From Chroococcidiopsis sp. CCMEE 29 (GTDB taxonomy: Bacteria; Cyanobacteriota; Cyanobacteriia; Cyanobacteriales; Chroococcidiopsidaceae): 64,000 bases of DNA. Both the position numbers and the translations under genes were made by a program. The stretch is from assembly GCF_023558375.1 (NCBI RefSeq), contig NZ_CP083761.1, forward strand, positions 726,001 through 790,000, given 5' to 3'. Numbering within the stretch: position 1 is the stretch's first letter; each line of letters starts with the position of its first letter. Positions 19,641 through 27,093 of this stretch are shown piece after piece. The notes under the pieces are model-generated. The model was given only the letters and a program-made list of their open reading frames with translations. It was not told where the DNA came from and did no database searches.

Positions 19641-20276
19641 TTACATGCCTAACTGCTGTCTGACCCAAGTGCGGAAAGCACGAGCGATTGCAACTTCCCC
19701 GACCTTTTTGCTTTCTTGGATAAAGCAGGAAATTTCTGTTACTGGTACAGGCGCGAAGGTGGGACTGATGGCACATTCTGAATAGTGCCGCGGCTCAAGT
19801 ATGTAGACACGCAGCGCGCTGCCGTTGTAGCGCCAGAATTCGGGAACTCCCATCGACGCATAAAGCTGAAATTTATTGATCTTAGACCTGGAGTATTCCA
19901 CTTCTAGCACCAAATCGGGGGGTGGGTCAGAGGCTAGGTCAATATCTACCAAGTCCCGGACTCTGTACTCGTTCTGAATGTAGTAGCTGCTGTCTGGTTC
20001 AGCTCCACGCTCCAAGTCATCCCGCGTCATGGTGAGTGAGCCGGTGCGTTTAATTTCTAAGCCCAACTCCTCGCAGAGCACGCCAACAAAGAGTTCAATG
20101 AGTCGGTTAGAGTTCTCATGCGGCATCAGTGGGGTGATAATTTCCACAGTTCCCTGATCGTAGGCTAAGCGGGAACCACGCTCAGCTCCCATCTCAGCCA
20201 GCATTGTCTTAAATGTCTGCCAACTGATGTTCTGGAGTAAGACTCGTTGTTCTGCGGGTGTCGCTGTTGTCAGCAT
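19641..20276 (-). CDS. Uma2-family (DUF820) putative restriction-like endonuclease
   Basis: A 211-residue protein of the Uma2 family, a PD-(D/E)XK nuclease fold greatly expanded in cyanobacteria. Family blocks are GSRLAYDQGTVEIITPLMPHENSNRLIE, AEPDSSYYIQN, and the catalytic-type PPDLVLEVEYSRSKINK, followed by the usual GVPEFWRY. The Asp and Glu of the nuclease core are present (PDLVLEVE). No biological substrate is established for the family. The gene is followed by the coiled-coil gene on the same strand. Confidence 0.88.
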   Translation of the reverse strand: MLTTATPAEQRVLLQNISWQTFKTMLAEMGAERGSRLAYDQGTVEIITPLMPHENSNRLIELFVGVLCEELGLEIKRTGSLTMTRDDLERGAEPDSSYYIQNEYRVRDLVDIDLASDPPPDLVLEVEYSRSKINKFQLYASMGVPEFWRYNGSALRVYILEPRHYSECAISPTFAPVPVTEISCFIQESKKVGEVAIARAFRTWVRQQLGM

Positions 20277-20542
20277 AGGACTAGACCAGCTTTTCTACTA
20301 GCATAGTCGGTGCCTCAAAAAGTCTACAAATTGCTTGCCCTCTAGCTCGGGTCAGGGCTGAAGTCAGGGCAGATGTCGTCCGCCGATCCATCTGAGCGGA
20401 TAAGCTGATGTGCCTTTAAGTTGCATGTTCAGAGCCCTGGAAGACGCGGGGACGCGGGGACGCAATTTGAATGCCGATTAGCTTAGCACAGACCAGATGG
20501 TAATCGTGCGTGCAGTAGAGGCAGCAATCACAGTCGGGAATT
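20277..20542. other. Intergenic, no gene recognised
   Basis: Only a short tandem repeat (GACGCGGG units near 20440-20462) is noticeable. A frame here that overlaps the DUF6887 gene shows no family features. Confidence 0.5.
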
Positions 20543-20749
20543 CTAACCATGACCAGACCGTCGCTTAATTTCGTCGAGTACCTGCTCCATCCGCTCCTCG
20601 TTCCAGTCTTCCGGCTCAATGATGGCAATCGGCGGGCGCTCGTGTACCTTGTCTAAATAAGCTTCAAACGCTGCTTTATCTTGCCTGTGTTTCAACACAT
20701 AAGCGCGTAGCTCAGCCTCGCTCATAATAGAAAAATCTGGGCTGCTCAT
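20543..20749 (-). CDS. DUF6887-like small protein
   Basis: A 68-residue acidic protein with the pattern MSSPDFSIMSEAELRAYVLKHRQD, then AFEAYLDKVHERP, that I recognise as the DUF6887 family of cyanobacteria. Its ATG overlaps the TGA of the upstream DUF6888-like gene (ATGA), so the pair is translationally coupled. Such two-gene cassettes behave like toxin-antitoxin modules in distribution, but I know of no demonstrated activity. It sits in a cluster of toxin-antitoxin-type genes next to an active-looking TnpB element. Confidence 0.75.
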   Translation of the reverse strand: MSSPDFSIMSEAELRAYVLKHRQDKAAFEAYLDKVHERPPIAIIEPEDWNEERMEQVLDEIKRRSGHG

Positions 20750-20919
20750 CGGATTATCCTCCTGCCACTAGGAGTAATTTCTACCTGAATTGTTTCGCCC
20801 GCCAAAATCACTATGTTGGTGGTGCGCTCGTCGATTCGCACCAAGTGAATACTGATGTAAGTGTTGGTAAGAAACAGCGAATCCTGCAACAAAGCTATGA
20901 GTTGTACTGAAGTGGGCAT
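20746..20919 (-). CDS. DUF6888-like small protein
   Basis: A 57-residue frame from the ATG at 20919. It reads MPTSVQLIALLQDSLFLTNT, then VRIDERTTNIVILAGETIQV, which fits the DUF6888 pattern that normally precedes DUF6887. The stop TGA overlaps the next start. The coupled arrangement and matching families support it as a real gene despite its size. Function unknown; it may be one half of a toxin-antitoxin-like pair. Confidence 0.7.
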   Translation of the reverse strand: MPTSVQLIALLQDSLFLTNTYISIHLVRIDERTTNIVILAGETIQVEITPSGRRIIR

Positions 20920-20964
20920 TAGTTAATTTTACCTTTTTTCCTCGCCTTATCTACTGCTGCCTCA

Positions 20965-21183
20965 CTAAGGACAATGCTCAAGGCGCTCTGCGATCCAAAT
21001 CTTGATGATGGATTGGCGGGTGACTCCAAGTCTCTTTGCTTCTGCGTCTAGCTGTTCGACCATCCAAGCAGGAAAATCGACGTTTACGCGGCGGTTCTCA
21101 TGCCCAGGACGATGCGCCTTTGCGAGATCAAGTACCTCGGTAATGTCCTCGCCGTCTTGACATCCTCTCCAGCCTAAAGGCAT
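20965..21183 (-). pseudogene. brnA: BrnA-type antitoxin, 5' end replaced by IS200/IS605 right end
   Basis: Residues from about 10 on match the CopG-like BrnA antitoxin: DGEDITEVLDLAKAHRPG, then RRVNVDFPAWMVEQLDAEAK and LGVTRQSIIKIWIAERLE. The ribbon-helix-helix domain is complete. The first codons (MPLGWRGCQ) derive from the right end of the adjacent TnpB element, which supplies a new ATG within its terminal hairpin. The original N-terminus is missing and no brnT toxin gene is found on either side of the element. BrnA normally neutralises the BrnT RNase and represses its own operon. Confidence 0.8.
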
Positions 21184-22484
21184 GGAGATTCCTTAAAACA
21201 AGCTCAGTTGAACTGATTTTAAAGTGGTTGACGGTTCAACGCGAACAGCTACAGAAGTAGTCTTACACTCGCTCCCACGTCCGTTTTGAGTCTCTGCTAG
21301 CCCAGCAGCGACTTTGATATTATTTGCCGCATTAGTATCTCTGTCGTGGATTGTTCCACAACTCAGGCATTCCCACGACCTAACGTGTAGCTCTTTTTTC
21401 CCACCATGAAAGCCACAAACACTACACTTTTGTGATGTAGCTTCCCAGCGGTTGATTATAGCAACATGCCTCCCATCGCGATCGCACTTAGCTGTTAGTA
21501 GACTTCTGAAAGAATACCAACCAGCATCAGAGATTGCTCGTGATAGCTTGCGGTTTTTCACCATACCAGAAACATTCAGATCTTCAATAGCTAGTGCTTG
21601 GTTTTCGCGGACTAGCCTAGTTGTTAACTTATGAAGAAAATCGGTTCTGGAATCCTTGCTAAAGCAATAGAGTTTAGCTAATTTCAATTTAGCTACTTTT
21701 CTCCGATTAGAGTCTTTTTGACATCTCGAAAGTTTCCGATTTGCGAGCTTTATTCGCTTGAGTAACTTCTTATGGCAGCGAGGGTTTTCAATCTTTTCGC
21801 CTGTACTTAAAATAGCAAAGTGATTCAACCCCAGATCGATCCCAACTGCTGCTTCGACTTTAGCTACAGGCTGTGGTACAGCCTCAACCACAAACGAAGC
21901 AAAATACCTACCAGCAGCATCTTTGATCATGGTAACGCTACTTGGCTCACTAGGCAGCGGTCTACTAACTACCATAGGGATATGCCCTATCTTGGCTAGT
22001 TTTACCGAGCAAGAATGAACACTAAAACCACCAGTTCTAAACCTAATTGCTTGTCTAGCTTGCTTCTTTTTAAATCTAGGTTTCCTAACCTTAGCTCCCT
22101 TGCGCTTGCCTTTGCAGCTATTAAAATAATTAGACCAAGCTTGAGATAAATCTCTATAAGATTGCTGCAAAACTATATTCGATACCTCAGACAACCAAGC
22201 CCTTTCAGGAGTCTTTTTAGCCTGGGTAATGACAATTTTGTCTACATCTTTTGGGCGTGTCTCCCCTGCCTTGAAAGCAGCATCATACAAAGCTAATGCA
22301 TCATTCCATACGACCCTTGCACATCCAAAAGCTTTGGCTAACTCCTGGATCTGCTGAGGTTTCGGATAGATGCGGTAGCGATAACGTGCTTTCATTTACT
22401 CATACTTTTACTATAATCTATTATACTATATTTATTCGTAATATTACGGAAAAGCCGTCCTAGAAGGACGGGGCTTGTATCCCA
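21157..22484 (-). mobile_element. IS200/IS605-family element with intact tnpB
   Basis: The element carries one complete tnpB and no tnpA. On the minus strand the right end is a TCTCCATGCC/GGCTGGAGA hairpin (about 21163-21188), followed by GGATGTCA, the same terminal motif as the inactivated element at 8245. The left end is a CCGTCC/GGACGG hairpin at about 22453-22475. The guide (omega) RNA of TnpB is expected from the right-end region. The exact left boundary is not certain. Confidence 0.75.
21193..22395 (-). CDS. tnpB: TnpB RNA-guided DNA nuclease (IS200/IS605 OrfB)
   Basis: A 400-residue TnpB. The N-terminal helix-turn-helix/wedge region begins RYRYRIYPKPQQIQELAKAF. The split RuvC nuclease shows all three acidic motifs: GIDLGLNHFAILST (about residue 190), LAIEDLNVSGM (about 285) and HDRDTNAANN (about 360). 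The zinc finger is CSVCGF...CLSCG. Length and motifs suggest a functional enzyme. TnpB cuts DNA next to a target-adjacent motif under guidance of an RNA made from the element's right end. Here the guide would be taken from the brnA remnant just outside. No TnpA transposase is present, so mobility depends on one encoded elsewhere. Confidence 0.93.
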   Translation of the reverse strand: MKARYRYRIYPKPQQIQELAKAFGCARVVWNDALALYDAAFKAGETRPKDVDKIVITQAKKTPERAWLSEVSNIVLQQSYRDLSQAWSNYFNSCKGKRKGAKVRKPRFKKKQARQAIRFRTGGFSVHSCSVKLAKIGHIPMVVSRPLPSEPSSVTMIKDAAGRYFASFVVEAVPQPVAKVEAAVGIDLGLNHFAILSTGEKIENPRCHKKLLKRIKLANRKLSRCQKDSNRRKVAKLKLAKLYCFSKDSRTDFLHKLTTRLVRENQALAIEDLNVSGMVKNRKLSRAISDAGWYSFRSLLTAKCDRDGRHVAIINRWEATSQKCSVCGFHGGKKELHVRSWECLSCGTIHDRDTNAANNIKVAAGLAETQNGRGSECKTTSVAVRVEPSTTLKSVQLSLF

Positions 22485-22748
22485 TTATTTTCGGTCATAG
22501 CGTGCTGAGCCTTCCCGAAGTTGGTGAATCAAGTCTACGGAATTTGGTTGGGTTCCTGTCTTTTGCCTGATTTTTTCTCGTCTAGCGACAATCCTGTGAT
22601 GAGCTGCCAATCCCTGACGGTAGCGCACTTCTCGCTCTAGCGCATTAATTACTAGGTCATTCAAAGATTCATCTTGTGACTTGTGCTTTCTCATCTGAGC
22701 AAGTAATCCGGCAGGGAAACGGACTGTGAGTGCCTCTCGTTCTTCCAT
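22485..22748 (-). CDS. Ribbon-helix-helix antitoxin-like protein
   Basis: An 87-residue basic protein. An Arc/CopG-like ribbon-helix-helix is at the N-terminus: ALTVRFPAGLLAQMRKHKSQ (strand and helix A), then SLNDLVINALEREVRYR (helix B). A basic tail (about 50-87) follows. It is likely a DNA-binding antitoxin or small repressor. No toxin lies next to it; its stop abuts the left end of the TnpB element. The brnA remnant and this gene may once have belonged to one island. Confidence 0.65.
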   Translation of the reverse strand: MEEREALTVRFPAGLLAQMRKHKSQDESLNDLVINALEREVRYRQGLAAHHRIVARREKIRQKTGTQPNSVDLIHQLREGSARYDRK

Positions 22749-23051
22749 TTCGTGACCCTAATATATGCATCTATAGTGTGGTATCAGTAAATGGTAACAA
22801 AATCTGTTTTTGAGGCATTTTTGACTCGGGGGCAAAGCGCAGCGGTCAAACTAGCCTGCTCCCCTGCCTATTTTCAAATAGTAGCGAACCCTTCTTGCCG
22901 AGAAATCTAGCCGCGATCGCTCTCACCAATTTTGGCTTTGCTTCTATTATCTGGAGTTTGAGGGCGTTGCCGTCGGGCGAAGCTTTTACGGGAAACATGG
23001 GTGCGCTCGCTGCCCTTAAGAGTAAGGTGACTGCTGGTAATCGAGTGCAGC
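22749..23051. other. Intergenic, no gene supported
   Basis: A 63-residue frame at 22895-23086 has no family features and codon content like random sequence. The region precedes the polysaccharide element and gene remnants and is probably decayed DNA. Confidence 0.45.
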
Positions 23052-23168
23052 ACCGTACATTTACTGAAGTAATTTTGAGGCGATAATAAACTAAGCTAAA
23101 TTCTCAGTGAAAACCCACTTGGGCAGACAAAAGAGGCAGTGTTAAATTTCTGTTGTAGTTTGGTTGGG
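23052..23168 (+). promoter_or_regulatory. Polysaccharide-locus element, copy A
   Basis: About 117 bases related by eye to 25418-25531 and 39735-39850. Shared blocks in order are ACCGTA, CTGAA, ATARTAAAC, TCAGTGAAA and a final TGTTGTAGTTTGGTTG. Here it precedes the dehydratase/rfbB remnants. It may be a leader, promoter or dispersed repeat. Confidence 0.5.
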
Positions 23169-23185
23169 TAAGCTTACTTTGAAAC

Positions 23186-23318
23186 CTCATCCCAGGACAA
23201 AATATCTACAAAGAATTACTAATTAATCCTGCCAATGCCAGAAAAACCGGGCATCCCAAAATTTTCTGTGCTTATGACAATCCAATGCCTTGGAAAGTTT
23301 TGGAGCCACGCCTAGATA
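23186..23318 (+). pseudogene. 3' fragment of a CapD/FlaA1-type dehydratase gene
   Basis: The plus-strand frame reads LIPGQNIYKELLINPANARK, then HPKIFCAYDNPMPWKVLEPRLD. This matches the C-terminal part of the protein encoded at 17091 (LRPGEKIYEELLIDTANAR, HPKIFCAYEASTPWKVLELRLE). Only about 44 codons survive. The fragment ends exactly where an rfbB fragment begins, so it is a recombination junction. Confidence 0.8.
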
Positions 23319-23600
23319 GAAAATTTATGCCATCCTGGATGATTTAGTACATAAATCAGATTTTAAACGTTCTTCACTGATTATGTTTGTGAAAGACCTT
23401 CCTAGACACGATCAACCGTATGCGATCAACTATGGAAAACCAACTGGGAATTAGGTTGGCAACCGAAAAAAAGCTTTGATAGTGGTTTATTGAAGACAGT
23501 TCAGTGGTATCTCAATAATTCCGCTTGGGTAGCATCTGTACGCTCAGTTGCATACCAAGGCAGGCTCAAACAAAGCTATGGAAATAGGACAGCAGCATAG
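23318..23600 (+). pseudogene. rfbB: 3' fragment of dTDP-glucose 4,6-dehydratase (rfbB)
   Basis: Two frames give IYAILDDLV...SLIMFVKDLPRHDQPYAIN and then, after a frameshift near 23435, LGWQPKKSFDSGLLKTVQWY followed by LNNSAWVASVRSVAYQGRLK. This is the C-terminal part of RmlB/RfbB (usual form FVKDRPGHDRRYAID...LGWxP). The frame ends at a TAG at 23598, 32 bases before rfbA. So the natural order rfbB-rfbA was once intact here. RfbB makes dTDP-4-keto-6-deoxyglucose, the substrate of RfbC. Confidence 0.82.
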
Positions 23601-23632
23601 TTATCAATTTAGCTGTATGTGAGGATAGCAAA

Positions 23633-24565
23633 ATGAAAGGCATTATTCTAGCTGGTGGTTCTGGTACGCGACTTTACCCTTTAACCCATGTTGTCAGTAA
23701 GCAGCTGATACCTGTTTATGACAAGCCAATGATCTACTATCCCTTATCTGTATTAATGCTGGCTGGGATTCGCGAAATTTTGATCATTTCTACTCCTTGG
23801 GATCTGCCTTTGTTTGAGCGACTGTTGAAAGATGGCAGTCAGTGGGGGCTGAAGTTTAGTTATATGAAGCAACCTAAGCCAGAAGGTTTAGCCCAAGCCT
23901 TTATTCTGGGCAAAGATTTTATTGGCAATGAGCCAGCCTGCTTGATCTTGGGAGACAACATCTTTTATGGGCATGGGTTAAGTGAAGTCCTTGCTCGTGC
24001 TGCCACACTGGGTGAAGGAGGGTTAGTTTTCGGCTATCAGGTTAAGGACCCGCGACAGTATGGAGTGGTTGAATTTGATGCTTCCGGACGCGCAATTAGT
24101 ATCGAAGAAAAACCCCTCGTTCCCAAGTCTAAGTACGCTGTACCTGGTATTTATTTCTATGACTCCCAAGTAGTGGAGATTGCTGCTAGCCTCAAGCCTT
24201 CTGCTCGAAATGAGCTGGAAATCACTGACTTAAATTTAGTTTACCTGCGTCGAGGTCAACTGCGAGTAGAAGTGCTAGGTCGAGGATATGCTTGGTTGGA
24301 TACTGGTACGCATGAATCCTTGCATCAAGCGGCCAACTTTATCCAGACTCTAGAAGAAAGGCAAGGACTCAAAATCGCTTGTATTGAAGAGATTGCATAC
24401 CGTCAAGGATATATTGACTCAGCCCAACTACGTCAGTTAGCCGAACCGATGGCTAAGAGTAGCTATGGTCGATACTTGATGGAACATTTAGATTGCGATC
24501 TTGCTCCAACAGCGATCGGTGATTTAGAGCAGGAATTTTATGAGACAAAAAGGATTCGGCTATGA
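23633..24565 (+). CDS. rfbA: Glucose-1-phosphate thymidylyltransferase
   Basis: A 310-residue RmlA/RfbA that makes dTDP-glucose from glucose-1-phosphate and dTTP, the first step of dTDP-L-rhamnose synthesis. The N-terminal nucleotidyltransferase signature [20 protein letters not shown] is present. So are [30 protein letters not shown], the metal/substrate block [17 protein letters not shown] and the sugar-binding [15 protein letters not shown] motif ([15 protein letters not shown]). It has an ATG with GAGGA upstream and overlaps rfbC by 4 bases. Length is normal and the gene appears intact, although the rest of the pathway around it is decayed. Confidence 0.95.
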   Translation: MKGIILAGGSGTRLYPLTHVVSKQLIPVYDKPMIYYPLSVLMLAGIREILIISTPWDLPLFERLLKDGSQWGLKFSYMKQPKPEGLAQAFILGKDFIGNEPACLILGDNIFYGHGLSEVLARAATLGEGGLVFGYQVKDPRQYGVVEFDASGRAISIEEKPLVPKSKYAVPGIYFYDSQVVEIAASLKPSARNELEITDLNLVYLRRGQLRVEVLGRGYAWLDTGTHESLHQAANFIQTLEERQGLKIACIEEIAYRQGYIDSAQLRQLAEPMAKSSYGRYLMEHLDCDLAPTAIGDLEQEFYETKRIRL

Positions 24566-25101
24566 AAGTTTTAGAAACTGCCATTCCTGATGCGCTAGTA
24601 ATTGAACCACAGGTTTTTGGAGATGAGTGCGGCTTCTTTTACGAGAGTTACAACGAAAGATCTTTTTGGGAAAGGATAGGAATATCAGCCCGCTTTGTAC
24701 AGGACAATCATTCCCGTTCTGTTAAAAATGTGCTGCGTGGTTTACACTATCAGATCGAGCAGCCTCAAGGAAAGCTTGTGGGAGTTGTGGTAGGTTCCGT
24801 ATTTGATGTGGCTGTGGATTTGAGAAAAGGCTCCAAGACTTTCGGTCAATGGATTGGCGTATACCTAAATGCTGAACACAAAAAGCAGCTTTGGATTTCA
24901 GCAGGCTTCGCCCACGGTTTTGTAGTGCTATCTGAATACGCCGAATTTCTCTACAAGACTACAGATTACTATGCACCACAGCACGAACGTTGCATCCTTT
25001 GGAATGAGCCTGACTTAGCAATTGCGTAGCCGATTGAAGGTGAACCTGTTCTATCTGCTAAAGATCAAGCGGGTAAGTTGTTGGGAGACGCGGAGTTATT
25101 T
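24562..25101 (+). pseudogene. rfbC: dTDP-4-dehydrorhamnose 3,5-epimerase with premature stop
   Basis: The frame from 24562 gives 155 residues of RmlC/RfbC: DECGFFYESYNERSFWERIG, then QDNHSRSVKNVLRGLHYQ with the catalytic histidine, and KTTDYYAPQHERCILWNEPD. It stops at TAG (25027-25029). The same frame then continues with PIEGEPVLSAKDQAGKLLGD AELF, which is the normal C-terminus; family members read AWPIEGEP, so the tryptophan codon TGG became TAG. About 24 residues are lost. The core fold is retained, so some activity cannot be excluded. Confidence 0.85.
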
Positions 25102-25102
25102 A

Positions 25103-25200
25103 ATGAAAACCCTACTGACGGATGTAACTGGGTAGGGCGATGGGTGACTCCAGCAGGCTTGATGCCCTCAGGTGAAGAGATTTCTGTAAGTGAAGCGTGA
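25103..25200 (+). pseudogene. rfbD: 5' fragment of dTDP-4-dehydrorhamnose reductase (rfbD)
   Basis: An ATG at 25103 starts MKTLLTDVTG, resembling the MKILLTGVTGQVG start of RmlD. A frameshift follows, then VGRWVTPAGLMPSGEEISV, which fits the usual QLQRTLMPLGEVISV region. Nothing further of the gene is found, so only the N-terminal 30 or so codons remain. It completes the ancestral order rfbB-rfbA-rfbC-rfbD. Confidence 0.65.
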
Positions 25201-25417
25201 CTTGAGACAACAACACTACAGTAAATTTTTGGGTAGGTCTATATAGCCAAACTTGGTTGATTACCTTGAACTGTCAATTAGGTGGTTCAATGAATGTGCC
25301 TTAAGCGCAGTAAGCAGCTCTATTGCATCGGGAGTTGAGAACTCTAGACCTGATTAAGGCGGCATTTTAGCCTTTATGCCACCCTCTGAAGCCCGAGCAT
25401 AGATGTTGCGGCTGTCT
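25201..25417. other. Intergenic, no gene recognised
   Basis: Decayed sequence between the rfbD fragment and the second polysaccharide-locus element. No frame with family features. Confidence 0.45.
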
Positions 25418-25531
25418 ACCGTACAATTGCTGAATTAATTTTGTAGAGATAGTAAACCTAGGTTAAATAGTCAGTAAAATCCTCCTAGACACACAAAAAA
25501 GATAGAGCTAGATTTCTTTTGTAGATTGATT
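25418..25531 (+). promoter_or_regulatory. Polysaccharide-locus element, copy B
   Basis: Shares ACCGTA, CTGAA, ATAGTAAAC, TCAGT and a TTTGTAGATTGAT end with copies A and C. It lies about 250 bases upstream of the flippase gene. An 88-residue minus-strand frame across this region is not credible. The 250 bases that follow are AT-rich and featureless. Confidence 0.5.
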
Positions 25532-25780
25532 TTTTCAACCTAGCTTGAAATTTTGAACCAGGATAAAAGATTAACAAAAAACTGCTAATTATGTTTACTA
25601 AATTTGGGATAAACCTGCGTTCAATGTCTGATGTTAATACTTTGAAGAATTTTGAAGGTACACCTAATAGCAGTATTTTCACTAAATCACTTTGAAAATT
25701 AAATATATATGTTATCAGAGCTACAGCCTGCTTTGCAAAAACATTAAACAAAATGTTGCAATCGGATTAAGTTTATAAAA

Positions 25781-27070
25781 ATGAGTATAAAGAATTTAAG
25801 TAGTCGTTTAAAGTGGGATTCATTTACATACTTTATTGGTCGAATTGTACCTGCTGCATTAAGTTTTTGTTCTATATCTGTCTTCATTAAATTACTAGGC
25901 GAGAAGATTTACGGTGAATATACTCTGATTATGTCTCTATCACTGATTGTTAGTAATATTAGTGGAGGTTGGTTAACTCAGTCTATACTACGCTATCAAA
26001 GTAGTTTTCATTTAAAACACGCATACAAAAAATATATTTATACTTTGAATTTTAGTATGCTTCAATCTTTAGTAGTTGCTGTTTTTACAGTAGGAATACT
26101 GTCGTACATTAACTTTAGGGATTTAGGAAAATTTATTGCATCTATATTTATTGTAGCGTCACAAGTAATTTACATGGTTGTTTTCAGCCAACAACAAGCA
26201 TTGTTAAGTTCGCGGAAAATTTTAATAGCAGAAACTTTACGTGCAATTATAGGCTTTTTACTGCCGCTCGGAGCGGTATTTACTCTAAAAAACCATAGTT
26301 ATTTTCTGCTACTATTGGGTGTTATTGCAGGCAATATTTTAGGATTTATAATTATAGACACCAACTTTAGTTTTCTTTCCAGGAGCTGGAATGCAACTAA
26401 ACAGTATAGTAGTAGATTATCTAATTATCTATGGGCTTACGGATGGCCAATGGCAGCCTGGGCTGGAACTGCAACATCACTAAACGTTGTTGATCGTTAC
26501 ATTATAGGTTGGTTAGTAGATGTACAATCTGTAGGTATATATTCAGCTGTTTATGATGTTATTTACAAATCCTTAAATTTACTTTTAACTCCAATCTTAT
26601 TAGCTGCACACCCTATGATTGTGCGAGAGTGGAATACTGGAAATATAACAGAAGCAAAAAAATTAATTAGACAAGCTCTGCTTTTTCAAATTTGCATTTC
26701 TTTTATATTTATACTAGTAATTAGTAATAATAATATAACGTTAATTAAATTTGTGCTGGGTAGAAATGATGAAGTTGCATCTATGCTAATTTTTCCAGTA
26801 GCTCTGGGTGCAGTTATATGGCAAACTACTATGCTACTTCATAAACCTCTTGAATTAGAAAAAAAAACAAGGTTACTTTTATTGTTTTGTATAATTTCAT
26901 TAATAACAAATATTATATTAAATATAATACTAATACCTTTATTTGGATACGTAGCTGCTTCGTATACAACTCTTGCAAGTGCTGTTTTGTATATAGTTTT
27001 AATATTGCTTTATAAATCTATCGTTCAAGTTTTAAAGCGATCAGCACAGAGTAAAAAAATTCATACTTAA
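25781..27070 (+). CDS. Polysaccharide flippase (Wzx/MOP-superfamily)
   Basis: A 429-residue, very hydrophobic protein with about 12 membrane helices spread over its length. The N-terminal segment SLSLIVSNISGGWLTQSILRY and the central WAGTATSLNVVDRYIIGWLV fit the oligosaccharide flippase (RfbX/Wzx) branch of the MOP superfamily. It would move lipid-linked repeat units across the plasma membrane. The gene is strongly AT-rich compared with rfbA upstream. It starts a block of wzx, wzy, glycosyltransferase and methyltransferase genes in one direction. Substrate specificity cannot be read from sequence. Confidence 0.85.
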   Translation: MSIKNLSSRLKWDSFTYFIGRIVPAALSFCSISVFIKLLGEKIYGEYTLIMSLSLIVSNISGGWLTQSILRYQSSFHLKHAYKKYIYTLNFSMLQSLVVAVFTVGILSYINFRDLGKFIASIFIVASQVIYMVVFSQQQALLSSRKILIAETLRAIIGFLLPLGAVFTLKNHSYFLLLLGVIAGNILGFIIIDTNFSFLSRSWNATKQYSSRLSNYLWAYGWPMAAWAGTATSLNVVDRYIIGWLVDVQSVGIYSAVYDVIYKSLNLLLTPILLAAHPMIVREWNTGNITEAKKLIRQALLFQICISFIFILVISNNNITLIKFVLGRNDEVASMLIFPVALGAVIWQTTMLLHKPLELEKKTRLLLLFCIISLITNIILNIILIPLFGYVAASYTTLASAVLYIVLILLYKSIVQVLKRSAQSKKIHT

Positions 27071-27093
27071 TTAATCTAGCTGGGTATTTTTAT

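Noticed and set aside
20416..20628. 70-residue minus-strand frame overlapping the DUF6887 gene
   Set aside because: It is in another frame of a gene with clear family features and has no recognisable content of its own.
22895..23086. 63-residue plus-strand frame before the rfb remnants
   Set aside because: No domain pattern and weak start context; the surrounding DNA is decayed.
25485..25751. 88-residue minus-strand frame upstream of wzx
   Set aside because: It lies across the AT-rich leader and polysaccharide-locus element, has no family features, and is most likely a chance frame.
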